DNA from: Clostridia bacterium
GTDB taxonomy: Bacteria; Bacillota; Clostridia; Christensenellales; Borkfalkiaceae
DNA length: 64,000 nucleotides
Direction: 5' to 3'
Assembly (NCBI GenBank): GCA_017463025.1
Contig: JAFTPZ010000008.1
Coordinates: 1 to 64,000 of the forward strand
The notes beneath the pieces were generated by a model. That model was not told where the DNA came from. It ran no database searches and worked only from the letters and a program-made list of their open reading frames with translations. Made by a program: the position numbers and the translations under genes. Positions 54,003 through 63,240 of this stretch are shown piece by piece (the stretch's first letter is position 1; each line of letters begins with the position of its first letter).

Positions 54003-54011
54003 GAGATAAAC

Positions 54012-54045
54012 AAAAGCAGACGAAAATTTCGTCTGCTTTTATTTT
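54012..54045. terminator. Bidirectional terminator between metK and asnA
   Basis: AAAAGCAGACGAAA / TTTCGTCTGCTTTT, 14-bp perfect stem. Confidence 0.9.
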
Positions 54046-55051
54046 ACAATAATACGATTCCGTTTTCCTTGCAAACGCGGCGCGTTTCCTCGTCCCATAA
54101 GGAAACTTGCACTTCGCCGATATGCGCTTTACCAAGGAGTAGCATAGAAAGCCGCGATTGCCCGATGCCGCCCCCCATGGTAAGGGGTAATTTCCCGTCG
54201 AGCAAAGCTTTGTGGAAGGGAAGGGTTCTGCGATCGTCCGCGCCTGCTTTGGTAAGCTGACTATCGAGAGATTTTTCGTCTACCCGTATGCCCATGGACG
54301 AAATTTCGAACGCACAGCCGAGCAAATCGTTCCAAAAAAGGATATCGCCGTTGAGCGACCAGTCGTCGTAGTCGGGCGCGCGGTTGTCGTGCGACTTGCC
54401 CGATTTGAGCTTGTCGCCGATCTGCATAATAAATACCGTTTTATGCTCTTTAAGGTAAGCGTTTTCCCGTTCTTTGGAAGTCATATCGGGATAGAGGTCT
54501 TCCAGCTCCTGCGAAGTGATAAATTGCACCGTACGCACAAGCTCCACGTCGATCTGGGGATAGCGGCATTTGAGATAATCGAGGGTGTCGCAGATCGCGC
54601 CCACGATCCCTTGCACGACTTTTTTCAGATAGTCGGTATTGCGCGTTTCACTCGTTATGATCTTTTCCCAGTCCCATTGATCGGTGTAGACGGAGTGCAG
54701 ATTATCCATTTCCTCGTCGCGGCGAATGGCGTTCATATCCGTATATAATCCCTCGCCTGCGGAAAACCCGTAAACGGCGAGCGCCATACGCTTCCATTTC
54801 GCGAGCGAATGTACCACCACGGCGTCTTTGCCCGTTTCTTTCAGATCAAAACGCACCGCCCGTTCTACGCCGGAAAGATCGTCGTTCAAGCCGGTGTCGG
54901 GATCGACGAACAGGGGTGCGGAAACGCGCTTTAAGTTCAAAACAAGGCAAAGCCGCTCTTCAAACGTACGCTTTAACAGCCCGATCGCCGATTGCGTGTC
55001 GTATAAATTCAAAGTCGATTTGTAGCCCTTGGGGACGGTTACTTTACTCAT
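54044..55051 (-). CDS. asnA: Aspartate-ammonia ligase
   Basis: 335 residues. GYKSTLNLYDTQSAIGLLK at the start, RVSAPLFVDPDTGLNDDLSG for substrate binding, and GGGIGQSRLSMLLLG near the end are the AsnA motifs of the class II synthetase-like fold. Makes asparagine from aspartate and ammonia. No T-box is present in its short leader. Its own promoter precedes it. Confidence 0.97.
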   Translation of the reverse strand: MSKVTVPKGYKSTLNLYDTQSAIGLLKRTFEERLCLVLNLKRVSAPLFVDPDTGLNDDLSGVERAVRFDLKETGKDAVVVHSLAKWKRMALAVYGFSAGEGLYTDMNAIRRDEEMDNLHSVYTDQWDWEKIITSETRNTDYLKKVVQGIVGAICDTLDYLKCRYPQIDVELVRTVQFITSQELEDLYPDMTSKERENAYLKEHKTVFIMQIGDKLKSGKSHDNRAPDYDDWSLNGDILFWNDLLGCAFEISSMGIRVDEKSLDSQLTKAGADDRRTLPFHKALLDGKLPLTMGGGIGQSRLSMLLLGKAHIGEVQVSLWDEETRRVCKENGIVLL

Positions 55052-55077
55052 AATACAAGCTCCTTATGATTTTACAT

Positions 55078-55107
55078 AGTATAGCATATTCCGCGTGGCA
55101 TTGTCAA
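55078..55107 (-). promoter_or_regulatory. Promoter for asnA
   Basis: Minus-strand TTGACA (55107-55102) and TATACT (55083-55078), 18-base spacer. Confidence 0.75.
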
Positions 55108-55171
55108 CGATAAACGGAATAAAATAATGAAAGAATATTATAAAATCATAAGAGGCATTATGGTAAATTAC

Positions 55172-55200
55172 TTGACAGTAAATGGGGGAAGTGGTAGAAT
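55172..55200 (+). promoter_or_regulatory. Promoter for the large secreted protein
   Basis: TTGACA (55172-55177), 17-base spacer, TAGAAT (55195-55200). Confidence 0.75.
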
Positions 55201-55241
55201 ATAGAAAGATACGAAAATAAATTATTTTTGGAGGTAATTTT

Positions 55242-58200
55242 GTGAAAAAGTGGATCAAAAGAGCGTTCGTTGCGCTTTCCTGCGCGTTCGTGGGCATGAC
55301 CGCGCTGGGTGTGGCGTCGGCGTGTTCGCTGTTTGGCAAAGAATGCGAACATACGTGGAACGACGGCGAGGTAAAGACCGCGGCGACCTGTACGGCGGAC
55401 GGGGAGAAACTGCTGACCTGTACGAAGTGTCAAGAAACGAAAACGGAAACTATTCCGATGGGGCATCAATACGAGGTGGAGGTAACGACGGCGACCTGTC
55501 AGCACGGCGGTATGTCGAAATACACCTGCTCCGCTTGCGGCGACAGCTATCAGGATAACGAGGTGAGCGCTGTGGCTTGCTCGTATACGGTGGAAGAAAC
55601 GAAAGCGACCTGTATCGCGGACGGTTATAAAACGTATACGTGCGAATGGTGCGAGGACTCGTATAACGAGATCACCGAACGCGCGGACGGTCATAACACG
55701 ACGGATTGTACGTGGGTGAGCGCAGGCGAAGAACAAGTTTCGGGGTGTACGTATAAGCATATCGAAACGACCACTTGTGCGGACTGTGGAGAAACGGTTA
55801 CCCACGAGGCGGAGTTCGAGCGGCACGAATACGTCGTTTCGATCACTACGGTAGCAACGTGTACGACGAAAGGCGTAAAGACGTATGATTGCGAAGAATG
55901 TGATGAGGGCAGCTACACGCAGGAATTCGAAAGCGCGAACGCGCACACGTGGGTAAAAGGGGAAACGAACGCGCAAACGGGCGTAACCACGTATACCTGC
56001 TCAAATGACGCAACGCACACGAAAACCTCGTTCTCGGCAAAAGACAAGATCGAGGCGACGATCCCTGCGGAGGCGATCAAAACGGCAGGCGAGATCGAAT
56101 TGCAAAACGCGGCGATCGCGCTCGACGATAAAGTGAAAGAACAGCTCGGCGACAAGGCGATCGATCTTTTGGTCGCTACCCTCGACGAGGAGACGAAAGC
56201 GCAAGCGACGGCGAATATGACGGCGGAGGAAAAAGCGCAGCTTGCAAACGCGCCTATCTTTAATTTCGAGATGACGCAGGATTCGCAAGCGGTTACTACC
56301 TTCAACGGCAATCTCACCGTAACCGTGCCCTACGATCTGGAAAACGGCGCGGATTCGGACGATATCGCCGTGTGGTATATCGATAACACGGGCAAAACGA
56401 AGAGTATACAGGCAACGTATAGCGAGGTGGACGGTCAAGGCTACGCGACGTTCACGACCAACCACTTCTCTTACTACACCGTCGTCCGTCTTTCGGCGGC
56501 GGAGCGTTGCGCGCTGTACGGTCATGAAAACACAACGACGGTTATCGCGGCGACCTGCGAAGAGGACGGCTACACGCTGACGAGATGCAAGAGATGTCAT
56601 AAGAGCGAACGTTCGAATTTCGTAAGAGCGCACGGACACAGCAACACGAGCAAGGTAACCGCGCCGACCTGTACGGAAAGAGGATACACCACCTACACCT
56701 GCACGACCTGCGGCGATAAGCTCGTTGCCGATTACGTGGCGACGATCGCACACGATTACGCGGATAAAGTCGTCGCGCCGACCTGTACTATGGACGGCTA
56801 CACCGTACATACCTGTAAGGCTTGCGGTACTTCGTATACCGATTCGGCTACCACGGCGACGGGGCATAGCTACGTGGACGGCGCTTGTTCCGTTTGCGGT
56901 CGTATCGATCCCAACGCGGCGACGGAAACGAACAATTTCTATTTCAATCTCATCGAAAGCCTCGCAACGGCGGAAACCTACTACGTGGAGATCCCCGAAT
57001 ATAAAATGACGCGAATTTATGCGAGCAGCGACGGCGTGTCCAGAGAAATGCGTATCGTTTGCGAGAATATGAAACTGATGATCGGCGTGGACGAGAACGG
57101 ATTCCTCTACGGAAAGGGTATTGCCCAAGCGACGACCACGAACAAGACGTATAACGATGACGGCACGGTTAGCTACGACGAAAAGGTTGTGGCGGCGGTG
57201 AAAGTGGTTCTTCGCGACGGATATATTTACTTGGACGGTTCGGGCTTGTACGACGGCGAGGACGCCGTGGTTTGCATCGACCAGAACTATTTCCTTGAAG
57301 AGATGGTGGACGGCGAGGGCACGGCGATCGTGAACTTGCTGGAAACGGTCCTTGCGGCGGAGGAATGGCAGGAGCTTGCCGAGTCGATCAAAGCCGTGAA
57401 AGACAATCCGTTGAATAAAGTACTCGAAGTGATCCTCGAATACGTGTTCAACAAGCAGACAACGAACGACGGCTACGCGTTCACGTTAAACGCAAACCGT
57501 TTGACGGACGTTTATAAGGTGATCAAGGAACAGACGGTCGAGGGCGTGTTCAACACCGTATTCGGGGCGAACGCGTACGCGGAGGTCGTGGACTATCTGG
57601 TGGCGTCCGTGGATAAAAAGGTCGGCGAAGTGATCGACGATCTGGAAACGAAATGCACCGAGGCAGGCGTAACGCCCGAAACGGTATATTCCCTCGTGAA
57701 TACGATCGTAAACGGGACGATGGCAACGGAGGAGGGCGAAAAGTTCGATATCCGCACGATGCTCGCGCAATACGAGGAAATGACGGTCGTGGAGCTGTTG
57801 AACGGTTTCAGCGGCGAAGAGGCGACGGCAGCAGATTATAAAGCGCTGATCGAAGAATATGCGGACGGTCTGAAAAATGCGAAGCTGCTCGATATGCTGT
57901 TGAGAGGCGAAGTGAATGACGGCAAAAGCCCGACGACCTCCGCAAGCGCAGGGTATATGAGCGACAGCGATACGACGGGAGAAACGGACGTGAGCTATGA
58001 AAGGCTCGCGGAGATCGTGAAACAATTGGAAAAATCGAAAATCCAATTCCACACCGACAAAGCGGGCAACCTGCTTTCCGTCAACTTCGATCTCAAAGAG
58101 GTCGGCGATAAGATAACGCGCGAAGAGCTTTTGGAAGAAGTACAAAGAGAGTCGGAGGACGGTTACGGCTGGATTTCCCGTAGTGCAGTGATGATCGAAA

Positions 58201-60113
58201 GCTATGAGATGAATTTCGTGCCTAACGGCAGCTTTGCGGAGGAATTCGAGGACGTCGTAACGACGGTGAAAGAACACGCGAAAGTGGTCGAGTTCGATAA
58301 ATCGATGATCTTGGAAAATTCGCATTCTACTATCAACGACGAAACACACCCCAACTATTATCTGATCGTGGACGAAATGGACGGCGACGTTTATCTTTGG
58401 GATTACGATTTCCGTTATGGGTGGAAAGATATGATAGGCGGCAAGGCAATCGAATTGCTCGGCACGGAAACATATAACGGAAAGACCTGCACGAAGATCA
58501 GCGCAACTTCGAGATACGCCTTTTTTTACGAGCTTGGCGCGACGATGGTGTTGGGAACGACGGATTGCCACGGCTGGTATGAATATGAGATCCGTTGGCG
58601 TGCGATCGAAAACGCGCGGTTCACGGCTTGGATGACGGAGGACGGCGTGATCGTCGGCGTGGAGCTTGCGAATGAAGAGTATGAATACTATTACGAAGAG
58701 AGTTTCCCCGTCGTATACAACCCCAAGACGGGCGAATACGCGGCGAAATCGCAACACAATTATAAGCTTTCCGCGCATAAGGACGCAGAGGGTTGCACGG
58801 GCGTGGGCTACGATCAATACACCTGCTCCGTTTGCGGCGACAGCTATAAAGAAACTTACACCAACGGACACAAGACGAAATACCGTTACGAATTGAAAGA
58901 GGGCTCGACGACCTGCGAGGACGGCATTTGGGAGATCATGTATTGCACCGTATGCAATAAAGAATTGAGTAGATGGAGCTATACTGGTCACTACACGAAT
59001 ACCGTAGAAAAGACGTTGACGACGACGGGCGCAAACTGCCCCGATCTCACGGTGTATTGGTACGAATGTGCCTGCGGTGCGAAAAAAGAAGGCTTAGACT
59101 TCGACGACGAAAGCTGTCTGTTTAATGGGGTAGACGAGGAATCTTGGAACAAAAGCGAGAACGGCGACAGAAAAAATCATGATTTCGATACGTACAGATG
59201 CGCCGCGACCGATTGCGGATATACGTATACAAGAGAATCCTATTATATTCTGGATACGGCAAATTGCAAAAGAACGTATTACGTGATATATAAGGTCGGC
59301 GTAAAAGCGGATGGGAGCTGCGATTTCACTTGGACGGCAACGGACGGTTACGACTATCATAATACGAAATCGGAAACTTCGACGGATCCGCAAGGCAGAA
59401 CGACGTATAAGTCCGTTTGTCAAACCTGTCAAAAGGTAACGAGCTGGTATACGAGCAAGTACGACGAGTACGGAAGAGATATTTACTATTACTATCATCT
59501 TGGTAAATACGGTTGGGAGAGAGTTTTCAGCGCCGATTGTTCGTACACCTATTACGAATTGGACGAAACGGGTAATAGAGTGTATTCTCATGAGAGTACG
59601 CAGCACGTGATGTACAGTTCCTCTAAAAACGTCTCCTGTTCGCAATATCAATATCAAGGCATGTATTGCCGTGCTTGCGGTATGGAGGAGGGATCTTGGA
59701 GCTCCCCTCGCGGTCATAACTACGTAAAAGGCGGCGACACGTATTATTGTTCCGATTGCGGTCTGGAAAACAAGAACGGCGTAGACGGCTTGGTCGTGAT
59801 CGAGGATATGGAAGAGGACGGCGTTTATAAGGCAGGGTATTATAACCGTGCAAACGTGCAATACGAAGTTTATATCGTCGTCAACTACGGCACGGAGAAT
59901 GACGAATATCTCGAAAACGTGAAGATTACGGACGTAACGACGCACGGCAACAGCGGTATCGTAACGGTGGATATGGAAAGCTTGGCGCAGGCAATCAAAG
60001 CGTTGGGCGACGACGTGGAAGTAACCACGGTCAGCATCGTATTCCAATACGTTGATCCCGCGTCGTCGAACGAGGGCGGCGTGGTAGATCACGCGATCAC
60101 GTTCGATTATTAA
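55242..60113 (+). CDS. Large secreted CxxC-repeat protein
   Basis: 1,623 residues, GTG start after GGAGGT. A signal peptide (about 27 residues) is followed by Cys28; ASAC is a weak lipobox, so a lipoprotein is possible. Around 12 loose repeats of about 40 residues (A-T-C-x3-GY-x-TYTC-x2-CG-x-SY ... GH) occur at about residues 35-245, 422-556 and 1175-1510. Between them are a beta-rich module (245-415, ending NHFSYYTVV) and a long unique region (556-1170). No LPXTG or other wall anchor. Repeats likely bind zinc or form disulfides. Similar repeats occur in surface proteins of gut clostridia; function unknown. Confidence 0.8.
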   Translation: MKKWIKRAFVALSCAFVGMTALGVASACSLFGKECEHTWNDGEVKTAATCTADGEKLLTCTKCQETKTETIPMGHQYEVEVTTATCQHGGMSKYTCSACGDSYQDNEVSAVACSYTVEETKATCIADGYKTYTCEWCEDSYNEITERADGHNTTDCTWVSAGEEQVSGCTYKHIETTTCADCGETVTHEAEFERHEYVVSITTVATCTTKGVKTYDCEECDEGSYTQEFESANAHTWVKGETNAQTGVTTYTCSNDATHTKTSFSAKDKIEATIPAEAIKTAGEIELQNAAIALDDKVKEQLGDKAIDLLVATLDEETKAQATANMTAEEKAQLANAPIFNFEMTQDSQAVTTFNGNLTVTVPYDLENGADSDDIAVWYIDNTGKTKSIQATYSEVDGQGYATFTTNHFSYYTVVRLSAAERCALYGHENTTTVIAATCEEDGYTLTRCKRCHKSERSNFVRAHGHSNTSKVTAPTCTERGYTTYTCTTCGDKLVADYVATIAHDYADKVVAPTCTMDGYTVHTCKACGTSYTDSATTATGHSYVDGACSVCGRIDPNAATETNNFYFNLIESLATAETYYVEIPEYKMTRIYASSDGVSREMRIVCENMKLMIGVDENGFLYGKGIAQATTTNKTYNDDGTVSYDEKVVAAVKVVLRDGYIYLDGSGLYDGEDAVVCIDQNYFLEEMVDGEGTAIVNLLETVLAAEEWQELAESIKAVKDNPLNKVLEVILEYVFNKQTTNDGYAFTLNANRLTDVYKVIKEQTVEGVFNTVFGANAYAEVVDYLVASVDKKVGEVIDDLETKCTEAGVTPETVYSLVNTIVNGTMATEEGEKFDIRTMLAQYEEMTVVELLNGFSGEEATAADYKALIEEYADGLKNAKLLDMLLRGEVNDGKSPTTSASAGYMSDSDTTGETDVSYERLAEIVKQLEKSKIQFHTDKAGNLLSVNFDLKEVGDKITREELLEEVQRESEDGYGWISRSAVMIESYEMNFVPNGSFAEEFEDVVTTVKEHAKVVEFDKSMILENSHSTINDETHPNYYLIVDEMDGDVYLWDYDFRYGWKDMIGGKAIELLGTETYNGKTCTKISATSRYAFFYELGATMVLGTTDCHGWYEYEIRWRAIENARFTAWMTEDGVIVGVELANEEYEYYYEESFPVVYNPKTGEYAAKSQHNYKLSAHKDAEGCTGVGYDQYTCSVCGDSYKETYTNGHKTKYRYELKEGSTTCEDGIWEIMYCTVCNKELSRWSYTGHYTNTVEKTLTTTGANCPDLTVYWYECACGAKKEGLDFDDESCLFNGVDEESWNKSENGDRKNHDFDTYRCAATDCGYTYTRESYYILDTANCKRTYYVIYKVGVKADGSCDFTWTATDGYDYHNTKSETSTDPQGRTTYKSVCQTCQKVTSWYTSKYDEYGRDIYYYYHLGKYGWERVFSADCSYTYYELDETGNRVYSHESTQHVMYSSSKNVSCSQYQYQGMYCRACGMEEGSWSSPRGHNYVKGGDTYYCSDCGLENKNGVDGLVVIEDMEEDGVYKAGYYNRANVQYEVYIVVNYGTENDEYLENVKITDVTTHGNSGIVTVDMESLAQAIKALGDDVEVTTVSIVFQYVDPASSNEGGVVDHAITFDY

Positions 60114-60130
60114 AAAGAACGGCAACACGG

Positions 60131-60164
60131 AAAAAGGTATGAAGAAATTCATACCTTTTTCTTT
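60131..60164 (+). terminator. Terminator after the large secreted protein
   Basis: AAAAAGGTATGAA / TTCATACCTTTTT, 13-bp perfect stem. Confidence 0.9.
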
Positions 60165-60240
60165 AAGCCGATTAAAGAGCGGAAAAAACGGGTATAAAAA
60201 AGAAACGGCGATTTTTTACGGAAAACGGCGTGAAAACGCT

Positions 60241-60268
60241 TTGATTTTCGGCGGAAATATTGTACAAT
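60241..60268 (+). promoter_or_regulatory. Promoter for secA
   Basis: TTGATT (60241-60246), 16-base spacer, TACAAT (60263-60268). Confidence 0.65.
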
Positions 60269-60310
60269 AGAAAGTGATAACGAAAAAATAAAAAGGATCG
60301 GAAAAATTCA

Positions 60311-63232
60311 ATGGGACTGATCAAATATCTGATGGGCGGCGACGGACGCAACAGCCTGAAAAAACTCAACAAAATGGCGGATAAGGTCGAGGCACTCGAA
60401 CCTAAATATCAGGCAATGGACGACGAAACCCTCAAAGGGCAAACGGCGGCGCTCAAACAGCGTTTGGAAAACGGTGAAACGCTCGACGATATTTTATTCG
60501 ACGCGTTCGCGGCGCTCCGCGAGGCGGCAAAGCGCGTTTTGGGTATGCGCCACTTCCGCGTACAGATCATCGGCGGTATCTGTCTGCATCAAGGGCGTAT
60601 CGCGGAAATGCGTACGGGTGAAGGTAAAACGCTCGTTTCTACCCTCCCTGCCTATCTCAACGCGCTCACGGGCAAGAGCGTGCATATCGTAACGGTCAAC
60701 GACTACCTTGCCAAGCGCGACGCCGAGTGGATGGGTAAAGTGCATAAGTTTATGGGCCTTACCGTCGGCGTGGTCGTACCTGGGATGGAGGACGACGAAA
60801 AGCGCGCGGCGTATGCGTGCGATATCGTATACGGCACGAACAACGAGTTTGGGTTCGATTACCTGCGCGACAATCTCAAAACCGACCTTTCCAAAATGGT
60901 ACAGCGCGATCTGACCTTTGCGATCGTGGACGAGGTAGACTCCATTTTGATCGACGAGGAGAGAACGCCCCTTATCATTTCGGGTAAGGGGGAAAAGTCT
61001 TCCGATCTTTACGGACAGGTAGACAGACTCGTGCGTACCCTTTCGGGCGGTTTCGACGACGAGCTCAAAGATGCGGAGGACGCGGCGCTCATCGCGCTCC
61101 GCAGTGAAAAGAAAAAGAAGAAAAAAGTCGTGGTGGACGATGAGGACGAAGAGGAAGTCGTCAACTACACGAAAATGACTTTGGAAGAACAAGCCAACTA
61201 CGAAGCGGAACAAGCGGAGAAAAAGGCGGCGGCGCTCGCGGCTGCGCCCGAGGGCAAAAGATCGCTGGCGGCGGCAAAGGATTGGGATTATATCATCAAC
61301 CGCAAGGACAAGACGGTGGAGCTCACCGACAGCGGGGCGAGAAAGGCGGAGAAATTTTTCCGTATCGACAATATCGCACAGATCGAACACGCCGATTTGA
61401 ACCACCACATTCAACAGGCGCTCAAAGCGCATAAGCTTTTCAAGCTGGACGAAGATTATATCGTAAACGACGGGGAAGTTATTATCGTCGACGAATTTAC
61501 GGGACGACTTATGATCGGGCGTAGATATTCGGACGGTCTGCATCAGGCGATCGAGGCGAAAGAGGGCGTGGAGGTGCGTAGCGAAAATAAAACGTACGCC
61601 ACCGTTACGTTCCAGAACTATTTCCGTCTGTATTCCAAGCTTTCGGGTATGACGGGTACGGCGAAAACGGAGGAGGCGGAATTTAGGACGATCTATTCGC
61701 TCGACGTCGTGGAGATCCCGACAAACCGCCCTGTGCAACGCGTCGATCTGCCCGATATGGTATATTCGACGGTGGACGGCAAAAAGCGCGCGATCGTGAA
61801 CGAGATCATGGAACGCCACGCGAGCGGTCAGCCGATTTTGGTGGGTACTTCTTCGGTGGATAAATCGGAGGAAATTTCCCGTTTGCTCAAAAGAAACGGC
61901 GTAAAACATAACATTTTGAATGCGAAAAACCATGAACGCGAGGCGGAGATCGTCGCCCAAGCAGGGCGGCTCGGCGCTGTTACCATTTCCACGAATATGG
62001 CAGGGCGCGGTACGGATATTCTGCTTGGCGGTAACCCCGAATACCTCGCGAAAAAACGTCTGCGCGAAGAGGGCGCGAACAAAGAGGATATCGAGCTTGC
62101 GATCAGCACGTATATTACCGACGTGCCCGACGAGATCAAGGTCCTTCGCGAAAGATATAAAAAGGTCTACGAATATTACAAGAAAGAAACGGACGCGGAA
62201 AAAGAGCAGGTCATTGCGGCAGGCGGTCTTTGCATTATCGGTACGGAACGCCACGAATCGCGGCGTATCGACAATCAGCTCCGCGGTCGTTCGGGACGTC
62301 AAGGGGATATTGGTATGTCCGTGTTCTTCCTGTCCTTGGAGGACGATCTCGTGCTCCGTTTCGGCGGCGAGAGAATGAAATCTCTGTATAATCTGTTCAA
62401 GATCGACGAGGACACCTGTTTGCAATCGAAAATGCTTTCGCGCGGTATCGAAAACGCGCAAAAGACGATCGAGGGCAGAAACTTCGGTATCCGTAAGAAC
62501 GTATTGCAATACGACGACGTTATGAACAAACAACGTATGGTGATGTACGAAGAACGTATGAACGTGCTCCGCGGCGCGGACGTGCACGAGCAGGTGCTCA
62601 AATACATTCCCGATTACGTTGCGGAAACGTTATCGGCGGCGGTGAACGTGGAGGATATGCCCGAGCTTTGGAACGAGGACGAACTCAACGCCGCGCTCGA
62701 AGCGAAGGTCTTGCCCGAGGGTACGAACTATATCACGCGCGAAAGACTGATGAAATGGGATTACGAGCTTGCGCTTAAAAAGATCTCTAATAAAGTCGTG
62801 AAAGAATACGAAAAGAAGATCGAAGAGTTGAAAGAAAACGGCATTGATTTTTCGGCGGTGGAAAGACGGGTGCTTTTGATGACGGTCGATCGCAACTGGA
62901 TCGATCATATCGACGCAATGGATCAGCTTCGCAAAGGGATATCTCTGCGCGCGTACGGACAGGTTGATCCCATCATTTCGTATAAGAAAGAGGGCTTTGA
63001 TATGTTCGACGAAATGATCGCGAGAATTCAACGCGCGACGATCAGTATGCTCCTCAAAGTCAAGGTGGAAGTGCGCCAAGCGCCTGCGCCCGTGCAGGTC
63101 GCGCCCACGCCCTCCGCAAATAACGCGCAAAGCGTCGCGCCTGCGAGAAGATTCCGTCGGCAGATGCCCGAGCCTTTGACGAATATGTCGTCGTTCAAGA
63201 ACGCGCAACAGAATACAGACGAGCAAAAATAA
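60311..63232 (+). CDS. secA: Preprotein translocase ATPase SecA
   Basis: 973 residues. MRTGEGKTLV (Walker A), VDEVDSILIDEERTPLIISG (Walker B), FTGRLMIGRRYSDGLHQAIEAKE and GTSSVDKSEEIS, plus NMAGRGTDILLGG are intact. Drives Sec export. An extra charged insertion of about 60-80 residues (around residues 250-322: a run of Lys, DDEDEEE, then Ala/Glu-rich sequence) lies within nucleotide domain 1. The C-terminal zinc-binding tail (CxCxSGKKY type) is missing; the end is RRFRRQMPEPLTN and polar residues. prfB follows eight bases later, as usual. Confidence 0.96.
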   Translation: MGLIKYLMGGDGRNSLKKLNKMADKVEALEPKYQAMDDETLKGQTAALKQRLENGETLDDILFDAFAALREAAKRVLGMRHFRVQIIGGICLHQGRIAEMRTGEGKTLVSTLPAYLNALTGKSVHIVTVNDYLAKRDAEWMGKVHKFMGLTVGVVVPGMEDDEKRAAYACDIVYGTNNEFGFDYLRDNLKTDLSKMVQRDLTFAIVDEVDSILIDEERTPLIISGKGEKSSDLYGQVDRLVRTLSGGFDDELKDAEDAALIALRSEKKKKKKVVVDDEDEEEVVNYTKMTLEEQANYEAEQAEKKAAALAAAPEGKRSLAAAKDWDYIINRKDKTVELTDSGARKAEKFFRIDNIAQIEHADLNHHIQQALKAHKLFKLDEDYIVNDGEVIIVDEFTGRLMIGRRYSDGLHQAIEAKEGVEVRSENKTYATVTFQNYFRLYSKLSGMTGTAKTEEAEFRTIYSLDVVEIPTNRPVQRVDLPDMVYSTVDGKKRAIVNEIMERHASGQPILVGTSSVDKSEEISRLLKRNGVKHNILNAKNHEREAEIVAQAGRLGAVTISTNMAGRGTDILLGGNPEYLAKKRLREEGANKEDIELAISTYITDVPDEIKVLRERYKKVYEYYKKETDAEKEQVIAAGGLCIIGTERHESRRIDNQLRGRSGRQGDIGMSVFFLSLEDDLVLRFGGERMKSLYNLFKIDEDTCLQSKMLSRGIENAQKTIEGRNFGIRKNVLQYDDVMNKQRMVMYEERMNVLRGADVHEQVLKYIPDYVAETLSAAVNVEDMPELWNEDELNAALEAKVLPEGTNYITRERLMKWDYELALKKISNKVVKEYEKKIEELKENGIDFSAVERRVLLMTVDRNWIDHIDAMDQLRKGISLRAYGQVDPIISYKKEGFDMFDEMIARIQRATISMLLKVKVEVRQAPAPVQVAPTPSANNAQSVAPARRFRRQMPEPLTNMSSFKNAQQNTDEQK

Positions 63233-63240
63233 GGAAAACT

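Noticed and set aside
55052..55077. T-box leader before asnA
   Set aside because: Leader is too short after the promoter at 55078-55107 and has no T-box sequence.
57486..58991. A 501-codon antisense frame under the large secreted protein
   Set aside because: The sense frame has signal peptide, repeats, ribosome binding site, promoter and terminator; the antisense frame has none.
60494..62587. A 697-codon open frame antisense to secA
   Set aside because: secA is unambiguous on the other strand; the antisense frame is a by-product of its codon usage and shows no protein family features.
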